From the NCBI GenBank assembly GCA_900491605.1, contig UESW01001596.1:62001-126000 (forward strand): a stretch of DNA of 64,000 bases. The letters run 5' to 3'. Numbering within the stretch: the stretch's first letter is position 1; each line of letters begins with the position of its first letter. Source of the stretch: Calamus simplicifolius (taxonomy: Eukaryota > Streptophyta > Magnoliopsida > Arecales > Arecaceae). A program made the translations under genes and the position numbers. This document shows positions 35,525 through 46,128 of this stretch, in pieces. The notes below the pieces were generated by a model that saw nothing but the letters and a program-made list of their open reading frames with translations, was not told the DNA's origin and did not search any database.

Positions 35525-36900
35525 TTGATCAAGTTTCTCCGAAGCAACGCTGATGCCTTCGCCTGGTCCGCTTCTGACATGCCGGGGATTAGCCCCGAGG
35601 TTCTCGTCCATCGTCTCAACGTGGACGAGATGCACAGGCCCGTCAAGCAGAAGAAAAGGAGCTTTGCCCCGAAACGACAAAAGGCCATTGAAGAAGAAGT
35701 AGATAAACTTATCAAGGCAAAATTCGTCCGGGAGGTAAATTATCCAAGCTGGCTATCAAATGTCGTCATGGTGAAGAAGTCGAACGACAAGTGGAGGATT
35801 TGCATTGACTTCGCCGACCTCAACAAAGCCTGCCCGAAGGATAGCTTCCCCCTTCCCCGGATCGACCAGCTCGTGGATGCCACCTCAGGTCACCAAATGC
35901 TGTCATTCATGGACGCTTATTCAGGCTACAATCAGATCCGGATGGCCCCCGAGGATGAAGAAAAGACCGCCTTCATAACCATCGAGGTATTTACTGTTAC
36001 CGCATTATGCCCTTTGGTCTTAAAAATGTAGGTGCCACCTACCAAAGGTTGGTTAACAAAGTATTCAAGGAGCAAATCGGCCGAAATATGGAGGTGTATG
36101 TGGACGACATGCTGGTCAAGAGCAAAGAAGCATCGCGGCATGTCGAGGACCTCTCAGAGAGCTTTGCAACGCTCCGCAAATATGGGATGAGGCTCAATCC
36201 GACCAAATGCACCTTCGGCGTTAACTCCGGGAAGTTTCTCGGCTTCATGTCTCCCAGCGAGGTATCGAAGCTAACCCCCAGAAGATTCAAGCTCTCCAAC
36301 AAATGGCGCCCCCGCATCTATTAAAGAGGTCCAGCGCCTAACTGGGAGGATAGCGGCCCTTAACCGCTTTGTGGCACGTTCGGCCGAGAGATGCCTCCCC
36401 TTCTTCAAAACCCTCCGGTCGGCTAAGAACTTCCGTTGGACTCCTGAATGCTAAAGATCATTTCAAGATCTCAAGAAATACCTCGGCTCGCCCCCACTCC
36501 TTAGCAGTCCGAGCCCGGGCGAGACCCTGTTCTTGTACCTGGCTTTTCAGAAGGTGCCGTCTGTTCGGTGCTGGTTAGAGAGGAAAGCAAGGTCCAAAAG
36601 CCGATTTACTATGTCAGCAGGCTGCTCCGCGATGCGGAGACAAGATATAGCAGGATTGAAAAAATGGTGTTGGCCTTAGTCACCTCAGTTCGGAAGCTGC
36701 GACCGTATTTCCAGGCACATTCTGTGACGGTCCTGACCGACCAACCCATCAAGGCGGTGGTCCACCGTCCCGAGACATCAGGAAGAATGACCAAATGGGC
36801 CATCGAGTTGAGTGAGCATGACATCCACTTTCAGCCTCGCCCAGCCATCAAAGCTCAGGTGCTAGCCGATTTCCTCCTTGAATGTACCATCCCGGAGGAT
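35525..36900 (+). pseudogene. Tat-1 reverse transcriptase and first RNase H
   Basis: RT begins AFAWSASDMPGISPEV. Fingers and palm follow: SWLSNVVMVKKSNDKWRICI near 35750, DLNKACPKDSFPLPRID near 35815, MDAYSGYNQIRMAP near 35910, and catalytic YVDD at 36097-36108. A frameshift lies near 35985. The connection and first RNase H run from about 36250 (PIYYVSRLLRDAETRYS near 36600, LVTSVRKLRPYFQAHSVTVL, LTDQPIKAVV). More shifts fall near 36250-36300 and 36440-36568. The layout is the usual Ty3/gypsy order. The domain would copy the RNA and remove it from the hybrid. Confidence 0.88.
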
Positions 36901-36939
36901 GGCTCCACCCCAGACTCCCCCGAAGAACCAAAATCTGGA

Positions 36940-37330
36940 GCCCGGTGGCTCCTCCATGTCGACAGGTCATCTAACGCTCATCGCTCCGGCGCGGGCCTGG
37001 TTCTCACCAGTCCGGAGGGGGCAGTCTTTGAATATGGCGTCTGGTTCTCTTTCCCGGCCTCCAACAACGAAGCTGAGTATGAAGCCCTACTAGCCGGTCT
37101 CCGAATCGCCCGCAACCTGAAGGTGGAAAAGCTTAACGCCTTCACCGACTCGTAGCTAGTGGCTGGCCATGTACGAGGAGAGTTTGAGGCTCGGGAGCTG
37201 AACATGGTTCGATATCTTCAAGAGGTGTGGAGCCTGCTCCCCCATTTTTCTGAGTTTGAAATTACTCAGATTTCCAGATCCGAAAATGCCCGTGCTGATC
37301 TACTGTCCCGATTGGCGACCTCAGAGTCAA
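36940..37330 (+). pseudogene. Tat-1 second (archaeal-type) RNase H-like domain
   Basis: After the first RNase H comes a second RNase H fold: WLLHVDRSSNAHRSGAGLVL at about 36947, then NNEAEYEALLAGLRIARNLK at about 37063, and AFTDS near 37138. The next codon is TAG (37153-37155), where Tat-2 has CAG (DSQLVAGHVRG), a C-to-T change. The frame then continues GHVRGEFEARELNMVRYLQE. In this copy HVDGSS has become HVDRSS. A tandem second RNase H is a known diagnostic of Tat elements. Confidence 0.85.
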
Positions 37331-37559
37331 TGGACGCCGAACAAAGGTTCCACCTAGAGACCCTGGGGAAACCCAGCATTGCGGAAGCCGACCGAATAAT
37401 GCAACTTGAAACCGAACCATCATGGTTCGATCCCATTCTGAAGTACCTCAAAGAAGGGTCGCTTCCGTTCGACCGGAGAGAGGCTAGAAAGCTAAAGCTG
37501 CAGGCCACCCAATATGTGCTGATCGACGATCAACTTTACAAATGGTCCTTCTCCATGCC

Positions 37560-38670
37560 ACTGCTCAGATGCCTCCGCCCGTTCGAAGCAGATTATGCTC
37601 TCCATGAAGTACATGAAGGGATTTGCGGCAACCATCTGGGAGGCCGGTCCCTATGTCACAAGGTGCTATGACAAGGCTATTATTGGCCGACTATGCAGAA
37701 GGATGCAGACGACCTTGTCCGAGCTTGCGACCCATGCCAGAGGCACTCAAGCATTCAAAGACTCCCCTCCGCTAGCCTGGTTCCTATATCCTCCGCTTGG
37801 CCCTTCGCCAAATGGGGGATGGACATCCTCAGCCCGTTTCCGCTTGCCACGGGGCAGCGGAAATTTCTTTTTGTCGCCATCGACTACTTCACTAAATGGG
37901 TCGAGGCGGAGGTAGTTGCACAGATAACTGAGACATGAGCTAGAGATTTTGTATAGAGGTCCATCATCTGCCGATTTAGCCTCCTGCATACCATAATCAC
38001 TGATAACGACAAGCAATTCGACAACCCAAAGTTCCGCCAGTTCTGTGAAGAACACGGAATCCGTCACCACCTCACCTCGGTTGGGCATCCGCAGGCCAAC
38101 GGAGCAGCTGAAGTGACCAACAAGACTCTGCTTCAGGGGATCAAAGCTCGTCTTTCCAGAGCCCAAGGCAGGTGGGCGGACGAGTTACACCACGTCCTAT
38201 GGGCCTACCGCACCACCCCGAGAGTCCCCACAGGCGAAACCCCATTCCGGATGGCCTTCGGCACAGAGGCCGTTATCCCTGTAGAGATAGGCCTCCCTTC
38301 GCTGCGGGTGGAAAGCTACTCAGAGGAAGCCAGTGACGAACAACTCCGCACCAACCTCGACCTGATAGAGGAGGTTAGAGAGAAAGCCCGGATCAGAGTG
38401 GCTGCCTATCAACAAAGGGTGGCCCGCTACCATGCCTCCAGAGTCAAAGGGAAAGCTTTCCTTCCCGGCGACCTTGTTCTCCAGAAAGCCTCTGTTTCCA
38501 AACCACTGGAATAAGGAAAACTGGCACCAAACTGGGAAGGCCCATACCAAGTGGCGGAGATCATTGGACCAGGAACCTACAAGCTACAAGATTTAAATGG
38601 AAAGTCCATCACCCGGACGTGGAACTGGGACAATCTCCGTAAGTATTATAATAAGGTACGTCCTGCATAG
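37560..38670 (+). pseudogene. Tat-1 integrase
   Basis: The HHCC zinc-binding part starts near 37590 (HEVHEGICGNHLGGRSL ... ACDPCQRHSS). The DDE core has WGMDIL near 37817 (first Asp), TDNDKQF near 38000 (second Asp) and NGAAEVTNK near 38098 (Glu). Premature stops include TGA where VLRQGYYW is expected (near 37667), TGA near 37936 and TAG near 37954, all explained by C-to-T or G-to-A change. The C-terminal part (38113-38514) has one more stop at 38514, then NWEGPYQVAEIIGPGTYKLQ to the TAG at 38668-38670. The enzyme would insert the cDNA. The core acidic triad is visible but the frame is broken. Confidence 0.88.
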
Positions 38671-38819
38671 GCCCGCCTCATTATACCTTGTTATACCTTT
38701 CTGTCGGCACATGTTTTTGCAATTTACAACATGAATCATCATACATTATATTTGCGAAAAGAAACAGGTGCTGCTCACCAATCCTCGGCACGACCGAGTT
38801 ACCTATCTGAACAGGAAAT

Positions 38820-41350
38820 CTACGAACCTCGGCTGGGCCGAGCAACAAATTCTCCGAACCTTGGTAGGGCCAAGTAAAAAATCTCCGAACCTCGGCTGGG
38901 CCGAGCAACAAATTCTCCAAACCTTGGCAGGGCCAAGTAAAAAATCTTCGAACCTCGACTGGGCCGAGCAACAAATTATCCGAACCTTGGCAGGGCCAAG
39001 TAAAAAATCTCCGAACCTCGGCGGGTCGAGCAACAAATTCTCCGAACCTTGGCAGGGCCAAGTAAAAAAATCTCCAAACCTCGGCGGGGCCGAGCAACAA
39101 ATTCTCCGAACCTTGGCAGGGCCAAGTAAAAAGTCTCCGAACCTCGGCTGGGCCAAGCAACAAATTCTCGGAACCTTGGCAGGGCCAAGTAAAAAGTCTC
39201 CGAACCTCGGCTGGGCCGAGCAACAAATTCTCCGAACCTTGGCAGGGCCAAGTAAAAATCTCCGAACCTCGACTGGGCCAAGCAACAAATTCTTCGAACC
39301 TTGGCAGGGCCAAGTAAAAATCTCCGAACCTCGGCTGGGCCGAGCAACAAATTCTCCGAACCTTGGCAGGGCCAAGTAAAAAATCTCCGAACCTCGGCAG
39401 GGCCGAGTAAAAAATCTCTGACCTCGGCTGGGCCGAGCAACAAATTCTCCGAACCTTGGCAGGGCCAAGTAAAAAATCTCCGAAACTCGGCTGGGCCGAG
39501 CAACAAATTCTCCGAACCTTGGCAGGGCCAAGTAAAAAGTCTCCGAACCTCGGCTGGGCCGAGCAACAAATTCTCCGAACCTTGGCAGGGCCAAGTAAAA
39601 AATCTCCGAACCTCGGCTGGGCCGAGCAATAAATTCTCCGAACCTTGGCAGGGCCAAGTAAAAATCTCCGAACCTTGACCGGGCCGAGTAACAAATTCTC
39701 CGAACCTTGGCAGGGCCAAGTAAAAAATCTCCGAACCTCGGCTGGGCCGAGCAACAAATTCTCTGAACCTTGGCAGGGCCAAGTAAAAATCTCCGAACCT
39801 CGGCTGGGCCGAGCAACAAATTCTCCGAACCTTGGCAGGGCCAAGTAAAAAATCTCCGAACCTTTGCTGGGCCGAGCAACAAATTCTCCAAACCTTGGCA
39901 GGGCCAAGTAAAAAATCTCCGAACCTCGACCAGGCCAAGTAACAAATTCTCCGAACCTTGGCAGGGCCAAGTAAAAATCTCTGAACCTCAGCTGGGCCGA
40001 GCAACAAATTCTTCGAACCTTAGCAGGGCCAAGTAAAAATCTCTAAACCTCGGCTGGGCCGAGCAACAAATTCTCTTAACCTTGGCAGGGCCAAGTAAAA
40101 ATCTCCGAACCTCGGCTGGGCCGAGCAACAAATTCTTCGAACCTTGGCAGGGCCAAGTAAAAAATCTCCGAACCTCGGCTGGGCCGAGAAACAAATTCTT
40201 CGAACCTTGGCAGGGCCAAGTAAAATCTCCAAACCTCGGCTGGGCCGAGCAACAAATTCTCCGAACCTTGGCAGGGCCAAGTAAAAAATCTCCGAACCTC
40301 GGTTGGGCCGAGCAACAAATTCTCCGAACCTTGGCAGGGCCAAGTAGAAATCTTCGAACCTTGGCAGGGCCAAGTAAAAATCTCTGAACCTCGGCTGGGC
40401 CGAGCAACAAATTCTCCGAACCTTGGCAGGGCCAAGTAGAAATCTCCGAACCTTGGCAGGGCCAAGTAAAAAATCTTCGAACCTCGGCTGGGCCGAGCAA
40501 CAAATTCTCCGAACCTTGGCAGGGCCAAGTAGAAATCTCCGAACCTTGGCAGGGCCAAGTAAAAATCTCCGAACCTCGGCTGGGCCGAGCAACAAATTCT
40601 CCGAATCTTGGCAGGGCCAAGTAGAAATCTCCGAACCTTGGCAGGGCCAAGTAAAAAATCTCCGAACCTCGGCTGGACCGAGCAACAAATTCTCCGAACC
40701 TTGGCTAGGCCAAGTAAAAAATCTCCGAACCTTGGTAGGGCCAAGTAAAAATCTCCAAACCTCGGCTGGGCCGAACAACAAATTCTCCGAACCTTAGCAG
40801 GGCCAAGTAGAAATCTCCGAACCTTGGCAGGGCCAAGTAAAAATCTCCGAACCTTGGCTGAGCCGAGCAACAAATTCTCCGAACCTTGGCAGGGCCAAGT
40901 AAAAAATCTCCGAACCTCGGCTGGGCCGAGCAACAAATTCTCCGAACCTTGGCAGGGCCAAGTAAAAAATCTCCGAACCTTGGCAGGGCCAAGTAAATAT
41001 CTTCGAACCTCGGCTGGGCCGAGCAACAAATTCTCCGAACCTTGGCAGAGCCAAGTAGAAATCTCCGAACCTCGGCTGGGCCGAGCAACAAATTCTCCGA
41101 ACCTTGACAGGGCCAAGTAAAAATCTCCGAACCTTGGCAGGGCCAAGTAAAAATCTCCGAACCTCGGCTGGGCCGAGCAACAAATTCTCCAAACCTTGGC
41201 AGGGCCAAGTAAAAAATCTTCGAACCTCGGCTGGGCCGAGCAACAAATTCTCTTAACCTTGGCAGGGCCAAGTAAAAAATCTCCAAACCTCGGCTGGGCT
41301 GAGCAATAAAATCTCCGAACCTTGGCCAAAGCCAAGGGCTACATTCTGCT
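38820..41350. repeat. 2.5-kb tandem array, 31/32-bp hairpin units (63-bp pair)
   Basis: About 80 half-units. One form carries CCTTGGCAGGGCCAAG followed by TAAAAAAT; the other carries CCTCGGCTGGGCCGAG followed by CAACAAATT. Each contains a 6-bp perfect stem around a 3-bp loop (CTTGGC/GCCAAG; CTCGGC/GCCGAG). The pair makes 63 bp, a multiple of three, so several frames on both strands remain open for up to about 430 codons. A smaller remnant lies at 42722-42860, and Tat-2 carries the CTCGGC form alone at 61310-61880. Confidence 0.93.
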
Positions 41351-41929
41351 ACTAGAAACCTTGGCCAAAGCCGAGGAGTAACCTTAGATATCAAGTTCCT
41401 CGGGCCAACCGAGTGATATTCCCATGCCCTGGTCGCGCCCAACGACCAAATCATCAGCGAAAAGAGCAAAGCGCTTGCGCCTTGGTCGCACCCCAGGACA
41501 TCATTTGAAATAGGGTAACTTCTTGAATACCCTAAAAATGAAAACGAAGGCAAAAACCTCCTGATACTCTGGAAGAAGTAAAGGAACTCCTTCTGAAAGA
41601 ACCGCCTAGGTCTGCCACTGGTCCAAACAGAGACCAGTGACCCCCAAAGAAAACTCGGGTTCAGATTCGGGCAGCTTACAAGCCCTGATCAATCTAAACG
41701 ACCTCCTAAACTATGATCAAATTCGGGTGGTCTACGTACCCTAAACGACATCCGCCCGTGATCTCCTAAAATCGGCTCGAACTCGGGTGACTGATAGATC
41801 CCAATCTGATACGGGCAAACGCTCTGGGAACAACAGAATGCACAGTATGATAAAACTTTGTATTCATTGATTAAAAAGGAGGGAAGGACAATGGCGGCAA
41901 AAGAAAAGAAAAAGAAGAAGAAGCCCTTG
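41350..41929. other. Tat-1 spacer with antisense 3' end
   Basis: No sense gene. Read on the minus strand, 41900-41840 is pyrimidine-rich then has AATGAATACAAAGTTTT, an apparent 3' end and polyadenylation zone for the small antisense ORF at 41930-42237. Segments such as CGGGYAGCTTACAAGCCCTGA (about 41660) are also found in Tat-2 near 63430-63640. Confidence 0.5.
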
Positions 41930-42237
41930 CTAGGGCTCGCTGTCACTTCCGGAGGCCAGCAAGTCTTCCAGGCGCCGGGAGAGCTCGGCAACCTATCGAT
42001 GGAGAGATGACATCTCCCCCCGTTGCCGGTCCACCACCTCACGGAGGGCCTCGACCTCCCTCGTGGTGATGGCCACATACTCTTCAACGACCCTTTCGAG
42101 CCGCTGAGGCTCGCGAAGGCCGACGCCAAGGCCTCCCAATCGACCGTAATGGTGGGACGGCCCCCCTCCAGATGCAGCAAGCCGTTGATCGACGCCCTTA
42201 AATCATCAGATGATCGCCCTCCCCCTTGAGAAGCCAT
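41930..42237 (-). pseudogene. small antisense coiled-coil ORF, copy A
   Basis: About 100 codons on the strand opposite to gag-pol. It starts at 42237 (MASQGGGRSSDD), runs through ITVDWEALASAFA, shifts frame by one, then continues as REPQRLERVVEEYVAITTRE and VEALREVVDRQRGEMSSLHR. A TAG follows, then VAELSRRLEDLLASGSDSEP and a TAG stop at 41930-41932. The second half has the heptad pattern of a coiled coil. The same start (MAS), core and end (DSEP-like) occur in copy B (62541-62851) and copy C (44512-44783). A TATA box sits 60 bp upstream. The family is unknown to me. This copy is broken by one shift and one stop. Confidence 0.72.
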
Positions 42238-42296
42238 GTCGAAAACTATTCTGAAACTAAACCAGAGGGGTGGCAAAAACTAGCACCTCACGTCCG

Positions 42297-42304
42297 TATT
42301 TATA
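42297..42304 (-). promoter_or_regulatory. TATA box for antisense copy A
   Basis: On the minus strand TATAAATA lies 60 bp upstream of the ATG at 42237, inside GTATAAATACGGACGTGAGG. Copy B has ATATAAATATGGACGAGAGG at the matching place, so the promoter context is conserved. Confidence 0.6.
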
Positions 42305-42721
42305 CTTTTTAAGCGAGTATTCTGATCAGTCGGGCCGTAACCACCGACCCACGAGAACTCGCCACATGTCATTGATTTAATTAACGCCTGCAGAATCCTA
42401 AAGGTCGTGCCCCATCCCAAGCAAAATCGGTAATGCGGGTGGACCGTTCAGGAACCCCTATTTTCTTCTCTGGGAATTGGGTACCTCCCGATCTGCCGGC
42501 CCCCGCAATAAATGCTCTCAACACTTCCCCAAGCTCTTTTAAGCTGGCCGCCTTTCGGGAACCGTGAAAAAGAAAGGGCTTCAGTGCCTGACAATAATTC
42601 ATTCCCTCGGGACTAGTCGGGTCATAAATGGAGGGCCCATTCTACCTTGACACCCCTCACTGAACCCTGCAGGGACATAGCATTATGACTTATGGTGGCG
42701 ATCGAGCCACCCCGCCAAGTG

Positions 42722-42860
42722 ATTAATCTCCGAACCTCGGCAGGGCCGAGCAACAAAATCTTCGAACCTTGGCAAGGCCAAGCAACCGTTCTCCGAACCT
42801 CGGCAGGGCCGAGCCATAAATATCCGAGCTCCAACAAGGTCGAGGCATGAATCTCCGAGC
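42722..42860. repeat. short remnant of the hairpin-unit array
   Basis: About four units of the CCTCGGCAGGGCCGAG and CCTTGGCAAGGCCAAG type, separated from the main array by 1.4 kb. Confidence 0.8.
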
Positions 42861-43049
42861 TTCGGCCAGAGTTAAGGGACATATTTCGCCACCAAACAAC
42901 CCCTAAACCTCCATCTAAACCCGAGCAACTTACAAGCCCTGACTAGTTCGGATAGCGCGGGATCCTCGCCTAAAAACGAGCGAGATGCCCTTATGTCCCG
43001 CGGCCAATAACAACAGCTTGGCACAGAAGAAATAGAAATTAAGAAATAG

Positions 43050-43920
43050 AGCAAAACTTTCTTTATTTCATTTGCCACCGAAACCGATTACAACTGCCTG
43101 AGAGGCATTACAAGAGCATTGAAATGCATAAAATAAAGATGAGCACAAAGCTCGGGCAACTGCTCCAAAGCAGATCTGGGCGACTATGATGATCTGACGT
43201 CCGGACCGACAAATCGAAAAAACTGCGAACGGTCAGCTCGAGCTGATAATGGGCGGGCGACATGGATCAACAGTTGCGATCAGCTTCAGTAAATAATGAT
43301 ATCTCGGCGATCCAACCGAGATATCTGAGTGATTGAAAGGGTGGACGGGATATTACCCCGAACCACCCAACCGAGAGGCCCCCCGACGAGTAGGTAGGAA
43401 GCCCGTGGACCCCGGCGCCAGAACGCTCTCCCAAACTGAGTGTGTACCGCCCCACCTTGCCAAGGCTCAAAGGCAAGGTACCTGAGGGCGGCACACCGTC
43501 GCCCCTCCTCATGTGGCGAAAGATTCCCAGGCGGGCAAGCCCAGGAATCCAAACCAGGGGAGGAGGCGAAATTCACACAACCCATGGGGAGCCCGCGTAC
43601 ACTTCCTACCGTGCGTCCCCGAGGGGGGAACCACAAAGGACACACAGGAAGCGCATATGTGCGCTCTCCGTGTGATCTCTGCGCCCCTCCTGTGCGCTCT
43701 CCATATGATCTCCGGGCTCATCCCCTAAGGGTGAGCCACTCTTCAGCAGCTCCTTCATCGCCCCAACTATCCGGAGGAGAAAGGCTTATGAAAGAAAAGC
43801 TCAACCCTCCCACTCGCAGCAGCGGAGAAATGAGCATGGTGGAAACTCCAATGGGGAAGGAAACTTTGAGGATGACCTAACACAACCCCTCTTCCCCCTT
43901 TTTTATAGGCAAAAATGAAT
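43050..43920 (-). other. possible further antisense transcription unit
   Basis: Read on the minus strand, a TATA box (GCCTATAAAAAAGGGG) at about 43904-43918 is followed at about 43840 by an ATG opening a 39-codon frame (MLISPLLRVGGLSFSF). The region ends near 43050-43160 in an AATGAAATAAAGAAAG 3' end. That 3' end is matched in Tat-2 at about 63770-63870. The frames in between are open but overlap in several registers and show no domain, so the coding part is undecided. Confidence 0.35.
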
Positions 43921-44511
43921 TGGGGATAGCTATCAAGGCCGGAAGCCCCGAGATTCAAACACCTAGCCCATGCCTCCACGTGGCCTCCCAGGATGGAAGC
44001 AACGCCCCACTGCGCGCCAAGCCCATCGCCTGAAACCAAGAAGCATGCAAAGATTTCCTTTTGATCCCGAATCACGTTATTAAACACGGAGAATCGCCCA
44101 CTGATCTTACGGAAACTGATAGGTTCAGAAGATCGTCCTACGAAAGTAACATCCTCCAATGGTAAACGAGTGCGTGCACCGTACGCCAAAACGACCTACA
44201 TGGAAAAAGACCAATGCCATAAAAGCCTTCTGGAAAGTGCCGGAGCAGCTTTTTGCTCCCCACAGAGCCGTATCATCAACTCCGGTGAAATAAAAACCGA
44301 TCTACCTACGGAACGGCAGAGCGCTGGTAGGGCAACAAAAAGCATGAAAACCGATTGTTCGTCGATTGCTCCCCAAGGAAGTTAATCGCTCGAAGAACTT
44401 GTGCAACAAAATTGAACATCTCAAAACAAAAATGAACGCAAGGGTAACGCAAACTATTCTTTCGTTCACCGAAAAAGGAAGTGACAAAAGAAACGAAAAA
44501 TACATCGGCCC

Positions 44512-44783
44512 TCACAGGGGCTCACCATTGTCTCCTGGAACCGCCGACCGTTCTCCCTGATCTGCCGCAAGGCCACCCACCTGCTGTTGGAGAGACGCCA
44601 CGCGCCTCTCTAAGCGATCGTTAACCGCACGAAGGTGCATGATCTCCCTGGTGGAGGCGATCACATATTGTTCGGTCGCCTCCTGGAGTCGTTGACAACT
44701 CGCCAACAAGGAGGCCAGGACCAGCGAGTGTTGGCATCGTCGGCTGGTGCTCCGGTTGACCTTCCGCCATCCTTGGAAGCCAT
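44512..44783 (-). pseudogene. small antisense coiled-coil ORF, copy C
   Basis: Starts at 44783 (MASKDGGRSTGAPADD) and shifts frame once near 44720. It continues LASCQRLQEATEQYVIASTR and HLRAVNDRLERRVASLQQQV, a clear coiled coil, and ends PGDNGEPL at 44512-44514. The end resembles GSDSEP of copy A and GGDSKPL of copy B, and the MAS start and QR-L-EYV-TRE core are shared. A TATA-like box is about 78 bp upstream. The product is small, about 90 residues, with no recognised domain. It is a paralogue of copy A within the same element, so the cassette was probably duplicated. Confidence 0.7.
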
Positions 44784-44860
44784 TCCGTCGGCGCAAGCTC
44801 GTATCAAGCTAGCAAAGGTCGTCAAATGAAATGGCCAGCGATAACCAGACCCCCCATCAG

Positions 44861-44868
44861 TATTTAAA
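44861..44868 (-). promoter_or_regulatory. TATA-like box for antisense copy C
   Basis: TTTAAATA on the minus strand, about 78 bp before the ATG at 44783, in the same relative place as in copies A and B. Confidence 0.45.
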
Positions 44869-44959
44869 CTGATCCAAGCAAGAAATCTACCTGCTCCAGC
44901 CATCGGCCCTCGAGCCACCGACACAAAATCCCGCCACATGTTGCCGCTTTGGTAATCGC

Positions 44960-45240
44960 TCTCGTCCGTCGGCCCTAGTCGACCTACTTCATACGTTGGC
45001 CCTAGCCGACCTGCTTTGCCTATCGGCCCTAGCCGACCTACTTTGCCGTCGGCCCTAGCCGACCTACTTTGCCCGTCGGCCCTAGCCGACCTACTTCATA
45101 CGTCGGCCCTAGCCGACCTACTTTGCCATCGACCATAGCCGACCTACCTTACCCGTTGGCCTTAGCCGACTTATTTCGTCTGTCGGCCCTAGCCGACCTA
45201 CCCTATCCGTCGGCCTTAACCGACCTGCTTCATTCCTCAA
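44960..45240. repeat. tandem array of GTCGGCCCTAGCCGAC units
   Basis: About ten units of about 27 bp, each with the palindrome GTCGGCCCTAGCCGAC (stem GTCGGC/GCCGAC, loop CCTA) followed by CTACTTTGCC. The sequence differs from the 38.8-41.3 kb array, but the hairpin design is the same. It lies just beyond the antisense gene's 3' end. Confidence 0.85.
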
Positions 45241-46057
45241 GTTTTAATTGCATCGCTCAAACATGAACTGAACAAGATCATTTCTCGGTTCACCGGTCAA
45301 GACTATCGCCCCGCCTTGGACCCAGCCGATGCGTTCCCTCGATCCTGAGATAAAAACGACCAAACAGCGCCAACAAGCCATAAGTCGCTTGCGATTGAAA
45401 CGAAATTTGGAGCGAAGGACCGCCCAAGAAAAAGCACTCAAATGGAAGCGGAAAGTTCATTCATTAAAGAACGTCAGGCAGAGTTACAGCTCGAGAAGCA
45501 AAATGTAGAAGTGACTTTTAAAGGTCGGGAACCGCGTCAGTTCTAGGAGAACCCCCAATTACGTCTGCAGAGGCATGACTTGATTCGCCCTTCTCAAATA
45601 TCTTAGCCTCCTCGGCGGTAGTCTGCGAATGTTCTCCAAAAGCTGCGGCCTCGCTGGGACCCGGGGCGGCACCAAGATCGGTATCCGAAGCGTCAATGTA
45701 CTCATCCTCCTCTTCACCCCCGAAGTCACCAGCGTCAAGAGCTTCAGCATCCAGGAAAGAGAGATCCCATTCTGGATGCTCGCTGGATATCTTGTCTCTG
45801 CATTCTTCCACTCTGAGTTGGAAGGCGTCAGTACCAATTACATCCTGTTCGCCCTTGAGCATGGCGAGTTGCATCTCAACCTCGGCCAATTGGCTCCGCA
45901 ATAGGGCAACGTGCCTCTCAGCTTCCGCGACCTGAGCCCGCAGAAGAATAGTTTGCTCCTAGAACTCGCCGGCCTGTGCCTCAAGTTCCGAACTCCTACC
46001 TCGGCTAGATGCAAGCTCACTTTGCAAGGCCCGATTGTCCAGCCCTAATTTTGCCAT

Positions 46058-46128
46058 CTGCGAAGCCAGAATCAGTCGGTGCCACGAGGAACCAACAAAG
46101 GAAACTAAAAAAGGGAATAGGATCGTAC
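46058..46128 (-). other. intron 3 of the antisense gene
   Basis: Donor GAG|GTACGA at 46128, acceptor TTCGCAG|ATG at 46058. Splicing joins two coiled-coil segments in one frame. Confidence 0.65.

Noticed and set aside
38820..41350. CRISPR-like array
   Set aside because: Repeat units abut without unique spacers, the context is a plant retrotransposon and there are no cas genes.
38681..41553. Several long open frames (up to about 430 codons) on both strands over the Tat-1 array as proteins
   Set aside because: The 63-bp period keeps many frames open at once, frames overlap on both strands, and unit length slips by one base between copies.
44960..45240. Small protein-coding genes in the GTCGGCCC array
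   Set aside because: Open frames there follow the tandem unit and carry only repeated Leu/Pro/Ser-rich peptides.
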